From: Anaerophilus nitritigenes
GTDB lineage: Bacteria > Bacillota > Clostridia > Peptostreptococcales > Thermotaleaceae
Assembly: GCF_004138215.1 (NCBI RefSeq)
Contig: NZ_RYYS01000005.1
Coordinates: 1 to 32,052, forward strand
Direction: 5' to 3'
DNA: 32,052 bases
A program made the translations under genes and the position numbers. Position 1 is the first letter of the stretch. Every line of letters begins with the position of its first letter. The notes beneath the pieces were generated by a model that ran no database searches, had not been told where the DNA came from, and was given only the letters and a program-made list of their open reading frames with translations. Below, piece after piece: positions 16,011 to 25,140 of this stretch.

Positions 16011-17381
16011 ATGAAGTTTGATGCAGTAGCTTGGATTATGAGTCCGTATATTCTTATGTTTATCGCTGTTGTAACAGGATTATTATTTGGGAAAATTAAA
16101 TTTGGAAAATTTAATTTTGGAATATCAGGGGCTCTATTTACTGGACTTGTTATAGGATGGGGAGTACTAAAATATGCAAATGAGTTTACACCGTTAGATC
16201 AACATTTTAATACAGCTCAAAAATTAATTGAGACAGGAGTTATTTCTAAGAACTTTTTTACTATTTTTCTAATTTTATTTGTAGCAGCAGTAGGCCTTTT
16301 AGCGGCAAAAGATATGGATACTGTTCTTAAGAGATATGGATCAAAGTTTATAGCATTAGGAATAATAATTACCTTTATGGGGGCAGTGGCGACTTATGGA
16401 ATGACTCTTTTAAGTGATGATGCAAATCCATATCAAGTATCAGGAGTATATACAGGAGCTTTAACTAGCTCTCCTGGTCTTGCTGCAGCTATTGAAACAG
16501 CAACAAAACATTCTACTAAGGCTGTAGAAAATTATGAAAATTATACATTAGAAGAGAAACAAAAATTATTAAAATTATTAGAACCACTTGGAAACTTGAC
16601 TCCACAAGATCATCCTACTTTAACAAAAGAGCAAGCAAATCAGTTTATAAAAGATGCACAAGCAGGCATTGGAGTAGGTCATGCTATTGGATATCCTTTT
16701 GGAGTAATTGTTATAATTTTAGCTATAAATTTAATCCCTAAGTTATTTAATATTGATGTAGAAAGTGAATTAAATCAATTTAGAATAGAAATGGAAGAAG
16801 CAAGAAAAGAGAAAGGAGGGAAACAAGTTTCAGAAGTTTCATTTGATCTATTAGCTTTTATTGCAGCTTGTCTATTTGGATATACTATTGGAGTTATAGA
16901 AATTCCTCTAGGACCGTTAGGAAACTTTAGCTTAGGAGCTACAGGAGGAGTTTTGATTGGAGCTTTAATTTTAGGATATATAGGTAAAATTGGATTTATG
17001 AATTTTAGAATGGATAATAAAATACTAGGAGTAATTCGTCAAGTGGCATTAGCATTTTTCTTGGCAGTTGTAGGTTTACAATATGGATTTAAAGTATTCG
17101 ATGCTATAGCAGGAAGTGGAATGTATTTAGGAATAGTATCCTTGGTAGTAGGTTTTGTATCTTGTGTAGTAGGTTTTGGAATAGGCAAATATATTTTTAA
17201 GATCAATTGGATTATGTTATCAGGTGCTATATGTGGAGGAATGACATCTACTCCAGGTTTGGGAGCAGCCATAGATGCAATAGGTAGTGATGAGCCTGCA
17301 GCAGGATACGGAGCTACTTATCCGTTTGCTTTACTAGGAATGGTTATATGGACAATTATATTGCATAATTTGCCTATGTAA
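16011..17381 (+). CDS. Aspartate:alanine-exchanger (AAEx) family transporter, probably for a dicarboxylate
   Basis: This is a 456-aa membrane protein with about ten hydrophobic segments in two halves around a hydrophilic stretch (about 163-218). Each half carries the family signature: LTSSPGLAAA (151-160) and MTSTPGLGAA (411-420). Both are followed by a Y-P-F segment (GYPFG, ATYPFA). Family members include the AspT aspartate/alanine antiporter, YidE/YbjL, and the SucE succinate exporter of Corynebacterium. The TrkA-C (RCK_C) domains found in many YidE-type members are not visible here. As first gene of the sigma-54 operon, ahead of succinate-converting enzymes, it is a candidate succinate uptake system or succinate/propionate antiporter; substrate and direction are inference. 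The site AAGGAGG precedes the ATG. Confidence 0.82.
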   Translation: MKFDAVAWIMSPYILMFIAVVTGLLFGKIKFGKFNFGISGALFTGLVIGWGVLKYANEFTPLDQHFNTAQKLIETGVISKNFFTIFLILFVAAVGLLAAKDMDTVLKRYGSKFIALGIIITFMGAVATYGMTLLSDDANPYQVSGVYTGALTSSPGLAAAIETATKHSTKAVENYENYTLEEKQKLLKLLEPLGNLTPQDHPTLTKEQANQFIKDAQAGIGVGHAIGYPFGVIVIILAINLIPKLFNIDVESELNQFRIEMEEARKEKGGKQVSEVSFDLLAFIAACLFGYTIGVIEIPLGPLGNFSLGATGGVLIGALILGYIGKIGFMNFRMDNKILGVIRQVALAFFLAVVGLQYGFKVFDAIAGSGMYLGIVSLVVGFVSCVVGFGIGKYIFKINWIMLSGAICGGMTSTPGLGAAIDAIGSDEPAAGYGATYPFALLGMVIWTIILHNLPM

Positions 17382-17432
17382 GTATGGCAACTATGATATT
17401 TTTATAAATATGGATGGTTTGGAGGGGTGTAT

Positions 17433-18932
17433 ATGTTAGAAAAAAGAATTAGAAGAGCAGATTTAAAAGATAAAATTATGTCTGCTGAAGATGCAGCTAT
17501 GCTATTTGAAGATGGAATGACTGTAGCAACTAGTGGATTTACTCCTGCGGGATATCCAAAAGAAGTTCCTTTGGCTTTAGCAAAAAGAGCAGAGAGAGGA
17601 GACAAGATAGGAATTACTTTAATTACAGGAGCCTCTGTAGGAGATGAGTTAGATGGAGTATTAACAAGAGCTGGTGTTATAAAAAGAAGATTTCCTTATC
17701 AAACTCATTCAGATTTAAGAGATTCTATTAATAAAGGCAATATTTATTATCAAGATATGCATCTTAGTCATGTACCACAATATATAGACTATGGTTTTTT
17801 TGGAGAAATTCATATTGCTGTAGTTGAGGCTTTGGCTATAACAGAAGAAGGAGGAATTATTCCTACTACTTCTGTTGGCATATCACCTCATGCTATTAAG
17901 AATGCAAAGAAGGTAATTGTAGAAATTAATACAAGTCAGCCTATGGAGTTAGAGGGAGTACATGATATTTATATTCCTAATAAACCCCCTAATAGAGAGC
18001 CTATACCTATTATTCATCCAGCAGATCGTATTGGAACTTCTTATATACCTTGTGATCCTGATAAAATTAAAGCTATTGTAATTACAGATAAAAAAGATAA
18101 AGTTAGACCTCTTGGAAGCATTGATGAAGATTCAAAAAAAATATCAGGATATATTATAGAATTTTTAGAACATGAAGTAAAAATGAATAGAATGCCTAAA
18201 AATTTATTACCATTACAATCTGGAGTGGGATCTGTTGCAAATGCAGTATTAGGAGGAATAGTAGATTCGAAATTTGAAAATTTAACTTGTTATACAGAAG
18301 TAATTCAAGATGCTATGTTTGATTTAATTGATGAGGGAAAAGTAACTGTAGCATCTGGTACGTCTTTTAGTCCATCGGAGGAGGGATTGAAAAGACTTAT
18401 TAAAAATATGAAGCATTATGCAAAACATTGCATTTTAAGACCTATGGAAATTAGTAATAATCCAGAAGTAACTAGAAGACTAGGTGTTATTGCTATGAAT
18501 ACAGCTATAGAAGTGGATATATATGGACATGTAAATTCTACTAATATTATGGGGTCTAAAATGATGAATGGAATAGGAGGATCAGGAGATTTTACAAGAA
18601 ATGCATACATTTCTATATTTACAACTGTTTCTACTGCTAAGAATGGAGATATATCTTCTATTGTACCTATGGTCTCTCATGTAGATCATACAGAACATGA
18701 TGTAGAAGTCATAGTTACAGAACAAGGAATTGCAGACTTAAGAGGACTTTCTCCACGAGAAAGAGCTAAAAAAATAATAAAAAACTGTGCTCATCCTGAT
18801 TATCAACATGTATTAATGGATTACTTAAAAAGAGCTGAGAAAGAAAAATTTAAATATCAGCCACATGTTTTAGAAGAAGCATTATCTTTTCATGATAGAT
18901 TCTTAAAAACAGGTAGTATGAAGATCAAGTAA
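17433..18932 (+). CDS. Acetyl-CoA hydrolase/transferase family protein, likely succinyl-CoA:acetate or propionyl-CoA:succinate CoA-transferase
   Basis: The enzyme moves CoA between carboxylic acids through a glutamyl-CoA intermediate. The 499 aa match the AarC/Cat1/ScpC class. The catalytic Glu is in the conserved CYTEVIQDAMFDL (E289), and a Gly-rich CoA-binding loop is in NGIGGSGDFTRNAY. The C-terminal VTEQGIADLRGLSPRERAK is a family hallmark. The ATG at 17433 follows GGAGGGG by a normal distance; a GTG at 17427 overlaps that site. In this operon it would activate succinate using propionyl-CoA (or acetyl-CoA), closing the cycle with no ATP cost. The exact acceptor and donor cannot be read from the sequence. 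Confidence 0.9.
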   Translation: MLEKRIRRADLKDKIMSAEDAAMLFEDGMTVATSGFTPAGYPKEVPLALAKRAERGDKIGITLITGASVGDELDGVLTRAGVIKRRFPYQTHSDLRDSINKGNIYYQDMHLSHVPQYIDYGFFGEIHIAVVEALAITEEGGIIPTTSVGISPHAIKNAKKVIVEINTSQPMELEGVHDIYIPNKPPNREPIPIIHPADRIGTSYIPCDPDKIKAIVITDKKDKVRPLGSIDEDSKKISGYIIEFLEHEVKMNRMPKNLLPLQSGVGSVANAVLGGIVDSKFENLTCYTEVIQDAMFDLIDEGKVTVASGTSFSPSEEGLKRLIKNMKHYAKHCILRPMEISNNPEVTRRLGVIAMNTAIEVDIYGHVNSTNIMGSKMMNGIGGSGDFTRNAYISIFTTVSTAKNGDISSIVPMVSHVDHTEHDVEVIVTEQGIADLRGLSPRERAKKIIKNCAHPDYQHVLMDYLKRAEKEKFKYQPHVLEEALSFHDRFLKTGSMKIK

Positions 18933-19054
18933 ATAAAATATTTTTTATGAAAAGTATAAAAATACAACAGTTGAAAAAAATGGAAAATCATCAATTACTG
19001 TGATATTCTTAAAGTATAATTAATATCCTATATAGTTAGAAGAGGAGGATAAAT

Positions 19055-20731
19055 ATGGTTTTGAAAGAGAAATTAGACCAAATCAAAGAAACTTATATAG
19101 CTTATGAAGAAAAGGTAGGAGAATCTTTAAAGAAGAGACCCGAAAGAAAAGAAACTTTTGAAAGTGGGTCAGGAGAAATAGTTAATAGATTATACACTCC
19201 TTTAAATATTGAAAATTTTGATTACGAAAAAGATTTAGGTATGCCAGGTAGTTTTCCTTATACAAGAGGGGTACAACCAAATATGTATAGGGGAAGACTC
19301 TGGACTATGCGTATGTATGCAGGTTTTGCTACAGCAGAAGAATCTAATAAGCGTTACAAATTTTTAATTGAACAAGGTTCTATGGGACTTTCTGTAGCTT
19401 TTGATCTTCCAACTCAAATAGGATATGATTCAGATCATCCATTAGCAGAAGGAGAAGTTGGAAAAGTTGGAGTAGCTATTGATTCTTTAGCAGATATGGA
19501 GATCTTATTTGATGGTATTCCATTAGATAAAGTATCTACTTCAATGACTATTAATGCACCAGCATCTGTTCTTTTAGCTATGTATATTGCAGTTGCTGAA
19601 AAACAAGGAGTTACTCCAGAAAAATTAAGAGGGACTATTCAAAATGATATTTTAAAAGAGTATATTGCTCGTGGAACATATATTTTCCCAACAGAAGCAT
19701 CTATGAGACTTATTACGAATATATTTGAGTATTGTTCAAAAGAAGTACCACAATGGAATACAATAAGTATTTCAGGATACCACATTAGAGAAGCAGGCTC
19801 TACTGCTGCACAAGAAGTAGGATTTACTTTAGCAGATGGAATTGCTTATGTAGAAGCTGCTATTAATGCAGGATTAGATGTAGATACTTTTGCTCCTAGA
19901 TTATCATTTTTCTTTAATGCTCATAATGATATTTTAGAAGAAGTGTCAAAATTCAGAGCAGCAAGAAGATTGTGGGCAAAAATTATGAAAGAAAGATTCA
20001 ATGCAAAGAAGCCAAAATCAATGCAACTAAAATTTCATACTCAAACAGGGGGATCAACTCTTACAGCTCAACAACCAGAGAATAATATTGTACGTGTAGC
20101 TATTCAAACTCTAGCAGCTGTTTTAGGAGGAACTCAATCCCTTCATACAAATTCTAAAGATGAAGCTTTGGCTCTTCCTACTGAGGAATCTGTAAGAACA
20201 GCTTTAAGAACACAACAAATTGTAGCCTACGAAAGTGGTGCTGCAGATACGGTAGATCCTTTGGCAGGTTCATACTTTATTGAAGCAAAAACAAAAGAGA
20301 TAGAAGAAGAAGCTATGGAATATATTAGAAAAATAGATGAAATAGGTGGTGCACCAAGAGCGATTGATAATGGATATATTCAACAAGAAATTATGGATGC
20401 AGCTTACAATTATCAAAGAGATATAGAGAACGGAAAAAGAATTATTGTAGGAATGAATAAATTCCAAACAAAAGAAGAACCACCAAAAGGATTACTAAGA
20501 GTAGATCCTATTGTAGGGGAGCTTCAAAAGAAAAAATTAAAAGATTTAAGAGCTAGAAGAGATAATGAACTTATAAAAGAAAGATTAGAAAACTTAAGAA
20601 AGGCATGTGAGGGAAATGATAATTTAATGCCTTATATATTAGATGCAGTAAGAGTATATGCTACATTAGGAGAGATATGTGGAGTTATGAGAAAAGTTTT
20701 TGGAGAATATCAACAAAGTATACAATTATAA
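19055..20731 (+). CDS. mcmA1: Methylmalonyl-CoA mutase large (catalytic) subunit
   Basis: This is the substrate-binding barrel of B12-dependent methylmalonyl-CoA mutase, which interconverts succinyl-CoA and (R)-methylmalonyl-CoA. The 558 aa lack the B12 domain, which is made by the next gene, as in split mutases of archaea and many Gram-positives. [11 protein letters not shown] (about 81-91) keeps the Tyr (Y88), and EASMRLI keeps the Arg (R218), that bind the carboxylate of methylmalonyl-CoA; isobutyryl-CoA mutases have Phe and Gln there. Other hallmarks are [16 protein letters not shown] and GVAIDS. The 122-base gap before it holds a TATAAT (19015-19020) without a good -35 box, so a secondary promoter is possible. 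The ribosome site is GAGGAGG. Confidence 0.95.
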   Translation: MVLKEKLDQIKETYIAYEEKVGESLKKRPERKETFESGSGEIVNRLYTPLNIENFDYEKDLGMPGSFPYTRGVQPNMYRGRLWTMRMYAGFATAEESNKRYKFLIEQGSMGLSVAFDLPTQIGYDSDHPLAEGEVGKVGVAIDSLADMEILFDGIPLDKVSTSMTINAPASVLLAMYIAVAEKQGVTPEKLRGTIQNDILKEYIARGTYIFPTEASMRLITNIFEYCSKEVPQWNTISISGYHIREAGSTAAQEVGFTLADGIAYVEAAINAGLDVDTFAPRLSFFFNAHNDILEEVSKFRAARRLWAKIMKERFNAKKPKSMQLKFHTQTGGSTLTAQQPENNIVRVAIQTLAAVLGGTQSLHTNSKDEALALPTEESVRTALRTQQIVAYESGAADTVDPLAGSYFIEAKTKEIEEEAMEYIRKIDEIGGAPRAIDNGYIQQEIMDAAYNYQRDIENGKRIIVGMNKFQTKEEPPKGLLRVDPIVGELQKKKLKDLRARRDNELIKERLENLRKACEGNDNLMPYILDAVRVYATLGEICGVMRKVFGEYQQSIQL

Positions 20732-20773
20732 ACATATATTGTTAAAAAAGAATAAATAAAGGGGGAAAAAATT

Positions 20774-21169
20774 ATGGATAGACCCATTAGAGTATTAGTA
20801 GCAAAGCCTGGCTTGGATGGACATGATAGAGGGGCAAAAGTTATTGCAAGAGCTTTAAGAGATGCGGGAATGGAAGTTATATATACAGGTCTTAGACAAA
20901 CTCCAGAACAAATTGTCAGTGCTGCAATTCAAGAAGATGTTGAATGTATTGCTATGAGTATTTTATCTGGAGCACATAATACACTTCTTCCAAAAGTAGT
21001 TGAGATATTACAAAAAGAAGGAGTAGATGATATTTTAGTTTTGGGTGGAGGGGTAATTCCAGATGAGGATATTCCATTTTTAAAAGAAAAAGGAATTAAA
21101 GAGATTTTTACTCCAGGAACTCCAACTTCAAAAACTATCGAATTTATAAGAAATAATATAAAAAGATAA
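20774..21169 (+). CDS. mcmA2: Methylmalonyl-CoA mutase small (B12-binding) subunit
   Basis: This is a 131-aa cobalamin-binding domain. Residues [18 protein letters not shown] contain the DxHxxG motif (D15, H17, G20), whose His replaces the lower ligand of cobalt. The Rossmann-like strands (SILSGAH near 57-63 and [11 protein letters not shown] near 90-100) are typical of the mutase C-terminal domain. It begins 42 bases after the large subunit, with AAAGGGGG as ribosome site. It would join the large subunit to form the active mutase. The length equals the standard detached B12 domain, so it is intact. Confidence 0.95.
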   Translation: MDRPIRVLVAKPGLDGHDRGAKVIARALRDAGMEVIYTGLRQTPEQIVSAAIQEDVECIAMSILSGAHNTLLPKVVEILQKEGVDDILVLGGGVIPDEDIPFLKEKGIKEIFTPGTPTSKTIEFIRNNIKR

Positions 21170-21182
21170 ACTTTTGAATAAA

Positions 21183-21215
21183 AGCAGACACAGATCAAGA
21201 GGTCTGTGATCTGCT
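21183..21215 (+). promoter_or_regulatory. RNA hairpin inside the operon, between mcmA2 and meaB
   Basis: AGCAGACACAGA (21183-21194) pairs with TCTGTG-A-TCTGCT (21203-21215): 12 base pairs with a single bulged A and an 8-base loop. No T-run follows, so it is not a normal terminator. It more likely protects or processes the message or lowers expression of meaB relative to the mutase. Confidence 0.55.
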
Positions 21216-21245
21216 AGTATAACTATGTGTAGAGGTGGTGATCAA

Positions 21246-22175
21246 ATGGATTTAGGAGCTAGATTATTAAATGGAGAAAAGAGAGCTGTTGCAAGATTAA
21301 TTACAATGATTGAAAATAACGAAAAAGAAGCAGTTAATATTTTAAAAAAATATTATAATAAAACAGGAAAGGCTCATGTTATTGGTATTACGGGGCCTCC
21401 AGGGGCTGGGAAAAGTACTCTTACAGATAAGCTTATAAAGCAATTAAGAAAAGAAGGGAAAACTATAGGGGTGATTGCTATAGACCCTACTAGTCCTTTT
21501 ACGGGTGGATCTATATTAGGAGATCGTGTAAGGATGAATGAATTAAGTACAGATCCAGGTGTTTTTATAAGAAGTATGGGAACAAGGGGTCAGTTAGGGG
21601 GACTTTCTAAAGCTACTCAAGGAGCTGTAAAAATATTAGATATTTATGGAGTTGATTACATATTTATTGAAACAGTGGGGGTAGGACAATCAGAAGTAGA
21701 TATTGCAAAAAATGCAGATACTACTCTTATGGTAATGGTTCCAGGTTTAGGAGATGACATTCAAGCTATTAAAGCAGGAATTATGGAGATAGGAGATGTA
21801 TTTGCTATTAACAAAGCAGATAGAGATGGTGCAAAGAGAACTGCAACAGAGATTGAAATTATGCTTGATTTTAATAAAACAGACCGAAGACCACCTGTAC
21901 AAAAAGTTATAGCAATCGAAAATAAAGGAATCGATGAATTGATTGTACATATTAAAGAGCATATGAATTATTTAAAAGAAACAGGTCAACTACACAAAAA
22001 AAGGATTAAAAATAGCAAATTAGAGATTGTTGATTTGATTCAGCAAAAAATGATGAATATGATATTAGATCGATCATCTAAAGAAGAGATAGTTGATAAA
22101 TTAGCAAAAGATGTTGCTTTAAGAAAGCTAGATCCATATTCAGCTGGAGAAAAAATATTAGAAGAAATAAAATAA
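21246..22175 (+). CDS. meaB: MeaB-type G-protein chaperone of methylmalonyl-CoA mutase
   Basis: This GTPase of the G3E/MeaB (ArgK) group guards B12 loading and protects the mutase from inactivation. Of 309 aa, the P-loop GPPGAGKST is at 50-58. Next come the switch region [19 protein letters not shown], the Walker B/switch II part [13 protein letters not shown], and the base-recognition motif [10 protein letters not shown]. The C-terminal helical tail is the dimerisation arm of the family. The ATG at 21246 has AGGTGGTG upstream; a TTG/ATG start further upstream would extend into the hairpin. The gene lies directly after both mutase subunits, the usual place. ArgK transport-kinase labels on such genes are historical. 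Confidence 0.94.
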   Translation: MDLGARLLNGEKRAVARLITMIENNEKEAVNILKKYYNKTGKAHVIGITGPPGAGKSTLTDKLIKQLRKEGKTIGVIAIDPTSPFTGGSILGDRVRMNELSTDPGVFIRSMGTRGQLGGLSKATQGAVKILDIYGVDYIFIETVGVGQSEVDIAKNADTTLMVMVPGLGDDIQAIKAGIMEIGDVFAINKADRDGAKRTATEIEIMLDFNKTDRRPPVQKVIAIENKGIDELIVHIKEHMNYLKETGQLHKKRIKNSKLEIVDLIQQKMMNMILDRSSKEEIVDKLAKDVALRKLDPYSAGEKILEEIK

Positions 22176-22206
22176 TAAAAAAATAAAAATTAAGGAGGAT
22201 AAAACA

Positions 22207-22608
22207 ATGAATATATTGAATGTAGATCATATTGGGGTAGCTGTAAAAAACTTGGATGAAACGTTAAAATTTTATCAAAATATTTTAGGATTAAAGCTAC
22301 AAGGAACAGAAGTAGTACAAGAACAGAAAGTAAAAGTTGCATTTATTCCAATAGGAGATACAGAAGTGGAATTACTAGAATCTACAGAAGTAGATGGACC
22401 CATTGCAAAATATATTGATAAGAAAGGAGAAGGACTACAACATATCGCATTTAGAGTTGAAAATATTGAAGAGGCTATTAAGGAATTAAAGGAAAAAGGT
22501 GTTAAAATGATAGATGAAAAACCACGATATGGTGCAGGTGGTGCAAAAATTGCATTTTGTCATCCTAAGGATACAAATGGAGTTTTGATAGAATTAAGTG
22601 AAAGATAA
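22207..22608 (+). CDS. mce: Methylmalonyl-CoA epimerase
   Basis: The enzyme interconverts (R)- and (S)-methylmalonyl-CoA, needed because the mutase makes the R form and the decarboxylase uses the S form. The 133-aa vicinal-oxygen-chelate fold shows metal ligands His in [11 protein letters not shown], His in [12 protein letters not shown] and Glu in GVLIELSER at the C-terminus, plus ELLEST. Length is typical. It has a perfect AAGGAGGA site and lies 31 bases after meaB and 42 bases before mmdA, clearly inside the operon. Confidence 0.95.
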   Translation: MNILNVDHIGVAVKNLDETLKFYQNILGLKLQGTEVVQEQKVKVAFIPIGDTEVELLESTEVDGPIAKYIDKKGEGLQHIAFRVENIEEAIKELKEKGVKMIDEKPRYGAGGAKIAFCHPKDTNGVLIELSER

Positions 22609-22650
22609 TAGTGACTACTTTTATGAAGGATAAGGGATAGGAGGATATAT

Positions 22651-24198
22651 ATGTCAAATAATAAACTAGAAGATTTACAAAGACGAAAAGAAAAAATAAT
22701 CCTTGGAGGAGGACAAAAAAGAATTGAAAAACAACATGCATCAGGAAAATTAACAGCAAGAGAAAGATTAAATCTTTTGTTTGACGAGGGTACTTTTGTA
22801 GAATTAGATGCCTTTGTAAAACATAGATGTACAAATTTTTCAATGGAAAAAGAAGAAGCACCGGGAGAAGGAGTAGTTACTGGATACGGTATGGTAGATG
22901 GCAGATTAGTATATGCTTATGCGCAGGATTTTACTGTAATTGGAGGATCTTTAGGGGAAATGCATGCAGCAAAGATATGCAAAGTACAAGAAAATGCTAT
23001 GAAAGTAGGGGCCCCTATAGTAGGACTAAATGACTCAGGAGGAGCAAGAATTCAAGAAGCAGTAGATGCATTATCAGGATATGGAAAAATATTTTATAGA
23101 AATACTATTGCTTCAGGAGTAATTCCTCAAATATCAGCTATTATGGGACCTTGTGCAGGAGGAGCAGTATATTCACCAGGAATTACAGATTTTATATATA
23201 TGGTAGATCAAACAAGTAAAATGTTTATTACAGGACCGCAAGTAATAAAGACTGTTACGGGAGAAGAAGTTTCAGCAGAAGATTTAGGTGGAGCCAAGAC
23301 TCATAATACTATTAGTGGAGTTGCTCATTTTGTAGCATCAGACGATGAAGATTGCATACTGCAAATCAGAAAACTTTTAAGTTTTTTACCATCTAATAAT
23401 ATAGAAACAGCTCCAGTGTATGAAACAGAAGATGATGTAAATAGAATTATTCCAGAACTAGATGAATTGCTTCCAGATAACCCTAATAAACCATATGATA
23501 TGTTTGATGTTATTTCAAAAGTTGTAGATGATGGAGATTATTATGAGGTACATTCTCAATTTGCGAAAAATATTATTACTTGTTTTGCAAGAATGAATGG
23601 AAGTACAGTAGGAATTATTGCAAATCAGCCCAAATTTTTAGCTGGATGCTTAGATATTAATGCATCTGATAAATCAGCAAGATTTATCAGGTTTTGTGAT
23701 GCTTTTAATATTCCACTCCTTAATATTGTAGATGTTCCAGGATTTTTGCCAGGAACAAAGCAAGAATATGGTGGAATTATACGTCATGGAGCAAAACTGC
23801 TTTATGCATATAGTGAAGCTACAGTGCCTAAAGTTACATTAATTACAAGAAAAGCTTATGGAGGATCATATATTGCTATGTGCAATAAAGAACTAGGAGC
23901 AGATATGGTGTTTGCATGGCCTAGTGCTGAAATTGCAGTTATGGGACCTGAGGGAGCTGCAAATATTATTTTTAAAAATGATATTAAAAATGCACAAGAT
24001 CCTGTTGAAGAAAGAACAAAAAAAATTCAAGAATATAAAGATGAATTTGCTACACCTTATAAAGCAGCAGAAAGAGGTTATGTAGATGATGTTATTGAGC
24101 CAAATTCTACAAGACCAAGACTTGTAGATGCTCTTAATATGCTTATGTCAAAGAGAGAAAATAGACCTGCTAAAAAGCATGGAAATATTCCTCTATAA
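22651..24198 (+). CDS. mmdA: Methylmalonyl-CoA decarboxylase alpha subunit (carboxyltransferase)
   Basis: This soluble subunit moves the carboxyl group from (S)-methylmalonyl-CoA to biotin on MmdC, leaving propionyl-CoA. The 515 aa show the two-part crotonase-like carboxyltransferase: N-half with [20 protein letters not shown] and [15 protein letters not shown]-half with [25 protein letters not shown] shortened here by description and [10 protein letters not shown]. The family also includes propionyl-CoA carboxylase beta. The decarboxylase role is preferred because membrane subunits (mmdD, mmdB) and a free biotin carrier follow, while no biotin carboxylase gene is present. GGAGGA precedes the ATG. 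Confidence 0.94.
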   Translation: MSNNKLEDLQRRKEKIILGGGQKRIEKQHASGKLTARERLNLLFDEGTFVELDAFVKHRCTNFSMEKEEAPGEGVVTGYGMVDGRLVYAYAQDFTVIGGSLGEMHAAKICKVQENAMKVGAPIVGLNDSGGARIQEAVDALSGYGKIFYRNTIASGVIPQISAIMGPCAGGAVYSPGITDFIYMVDQTSKMFITGPQVIKTVTGEEVSAEDLGGAKTHNTISGVAHFVASDDEDCILQIRKLLSFLPSNNIETAPVYETEDDVNRIIPELDELLPDNPNKPYDMFDVISKVVDDGDYYEVHSQFAKNIITCFARMNGSTVGIIANQPKFLAGCLDINASDKSARFIRFCDAFNIPLLNIVDVPGFLPGTKQEYGGIIRHGAKLLYAYSEATVPKVTLITRKAYGGSYIAMCNKELGADMVFAWPSAEIAVMGPEGAANIIFKNDIKNAQDPVEERTKKIQEYKDEFATPYKAAERGYVDDVIEPNSTRPRLVDALNMLMSKRENRPAKKHGNIPL

Positions 24199-24230
24199 GG
24201 GGAAGGATACTTTAAAAGAGAGGTGAGAAT

Positions 24231-24653
24231 ATGGATAACTTAATACTTCTAGAGAAATTTGCTAACCCAGAGTTAATTCATAGTTTGTCCCTTGGAGATA
24301 AGTTAGTAGCTTCTTTGAATGTAATGATATTAGGAATGGGTGTAACATTTATTGCTTTAGTTATTTTATGGGGGTTGATTGTACTAATGTGTAAAATGTT
24401 AAAAAGTCAAGAAAAAGAAATCAAAATACAACAAGAAGTATCTGTAGAGGATTCTATTATAAAAGACCCTACTATAGATGGAGTAGAAAATGAAGAAGAA
24501 TTAGTAGCTGTAATTACTGGAGCGATTGCTGCAACTTTAAGAACTTCTACTCATAATATTGTAGTAAAAAATATTAAAAGAATAACAGATCCTACACCAA
24601 CTTGGGCAAGAGCTGGGAGAATGGAACAAATGAACTCAAAAATATTTCATTAA
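24231..24653 (+). CDS. mmdD: Methylmalonyl-CoA decarboxylase delta subunit (OadG/MmdD type)
   Basis: This is a small membrane subunit that holds the Na+ pump together. In 140 aa there is one membrane segment (about 28-54, starting at LNVMILGMGVTF), a charged linker, then a C-terminal region (about 84-140) with AVITGAIAA and TPTWARAGRMEQM. The WARAGR-type end is typical of MmdD; in Veillonella a separate small epsilon subunit resembles this C-terminal part, but no such extra gene is seen here. It sits between mmdA and mmdC with 32 and 42 base gaps. The ribosome site is GAGAGGTG. Confidence 0.9.
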   Translation: MDNLILLEKFANPELIHSLSLGDKLVASLNVMILGMGVTFIALVILWGLIVLMCKMLKSQEKEIKIQQEVSVEDSIIKDPTIDGVENEEELVAVITGAIAATLRTSTHNIVVKNIKRITDPTPTWARAGRMEQMNSKIFH

Positions 24654-24695
24654 TATGTATTTAAAGATATTAAAAAAGACGAGAGGAGTATGAAA

Positions 24696-25103
24696 ATGAA
24701 AAAATTTAATATTACTGTAAATGGAAATAGTTATGAAGTAGAAGTAGAAGAAATCAAGGGAGGATCTTCAACGCCAATACAAAGACCTATACAACAACCT
24801 ACACAACAAAGAGTATCACCTCCAAAGGTACCAACTAAGGTAACACCAAAAGCTGAAACAGTATCAGCACCAAAAGAAGTACCAGCAGGAGCAAATACAG
24901 TTACAGCTCCTATGCCAGGAACAATTTTAGATTTAAAAGTAAAACAAGGAGATGTAGTAGCTAAGGGTCAAGTACTTTTAATTTTAGAGGCTATGAAAAT
25001 GGAGAATGAAATTATGTCTCCTTCAGAAGGAAAGATCGTGTCTATTAATACAACAAAAGGTGCTTCTGTAAATGCAGGAGATGTATTGGTTGTAGTAGGA
25101 TAA
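24696..25103 (+). CDS. mmdC: Methylmalonyl-CoA decarboxylase biotin carrier subunit
   Basis: This 135-aa carrier shuttles carboxyl groups from MmdA to the membrane subunit MmdB. Its N-terminus (1-20) is a short conserved strand. A flexible Pro/Thr/Gln-rich linker spans about 22-65, and the biotinyl domain about 66-135. Biotin is attached to K101 in LEAMKMENEI. The ATG at 24696 has AGGAG seven bases upstream; the ATG at 24690 is too close to that site. BirA, which would attach the biotin, is encoded just after the operon. Confidence 0.95.
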   Translation: MKKFNITVNGNSYEVEVEEIKGGSSTPIQRPIQQPTQQRVSPPKVPTKVTPKAETVSAPKEVPAGANTVTAPMPGTILDLKVKQGDVVAKGQVLLILEAMKMENEIMSPSEGKIVSINTTKGASVNAGDVLVVVG

Positions 25104-25140
25104 TTCTTAACCTCTTAAATTGAAAGGAAAGGAGATTTAA

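Noticed and set aside
18933-19054. Cobalamin riboswitch before the B12-dependent mutase
   Set aside because: The gap is only 122 bases and shows no B12-box-like sequence or suitable folding; only an ordinary ribosome site and a lone TATAAT are seen.
19055-20731. Isobutyryl-CoA mutase
   Set aside because: The Tyr in RMYAGF and the Arg in EASMRLI fit methylmalonyl-CoA binding, and epimerase and decarboxylase genes follow.
22827-23033. Plus-strand open frame of 68 codons inside mmdA
   Set aside because: It runs in another frame through the conserved carboxyltransferase domain and has no ribosome site.
22651-24198. Propionyl-CoA carboxylase beta subunit instead of methylmalonyl-CoA decarboxylase alpha subunit
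   Set aside because: The two are close homologues, but no biotin carboxylase gene is in the operon while OadB-, OadG- and carrier-type subunits of a Na+ pump are present.
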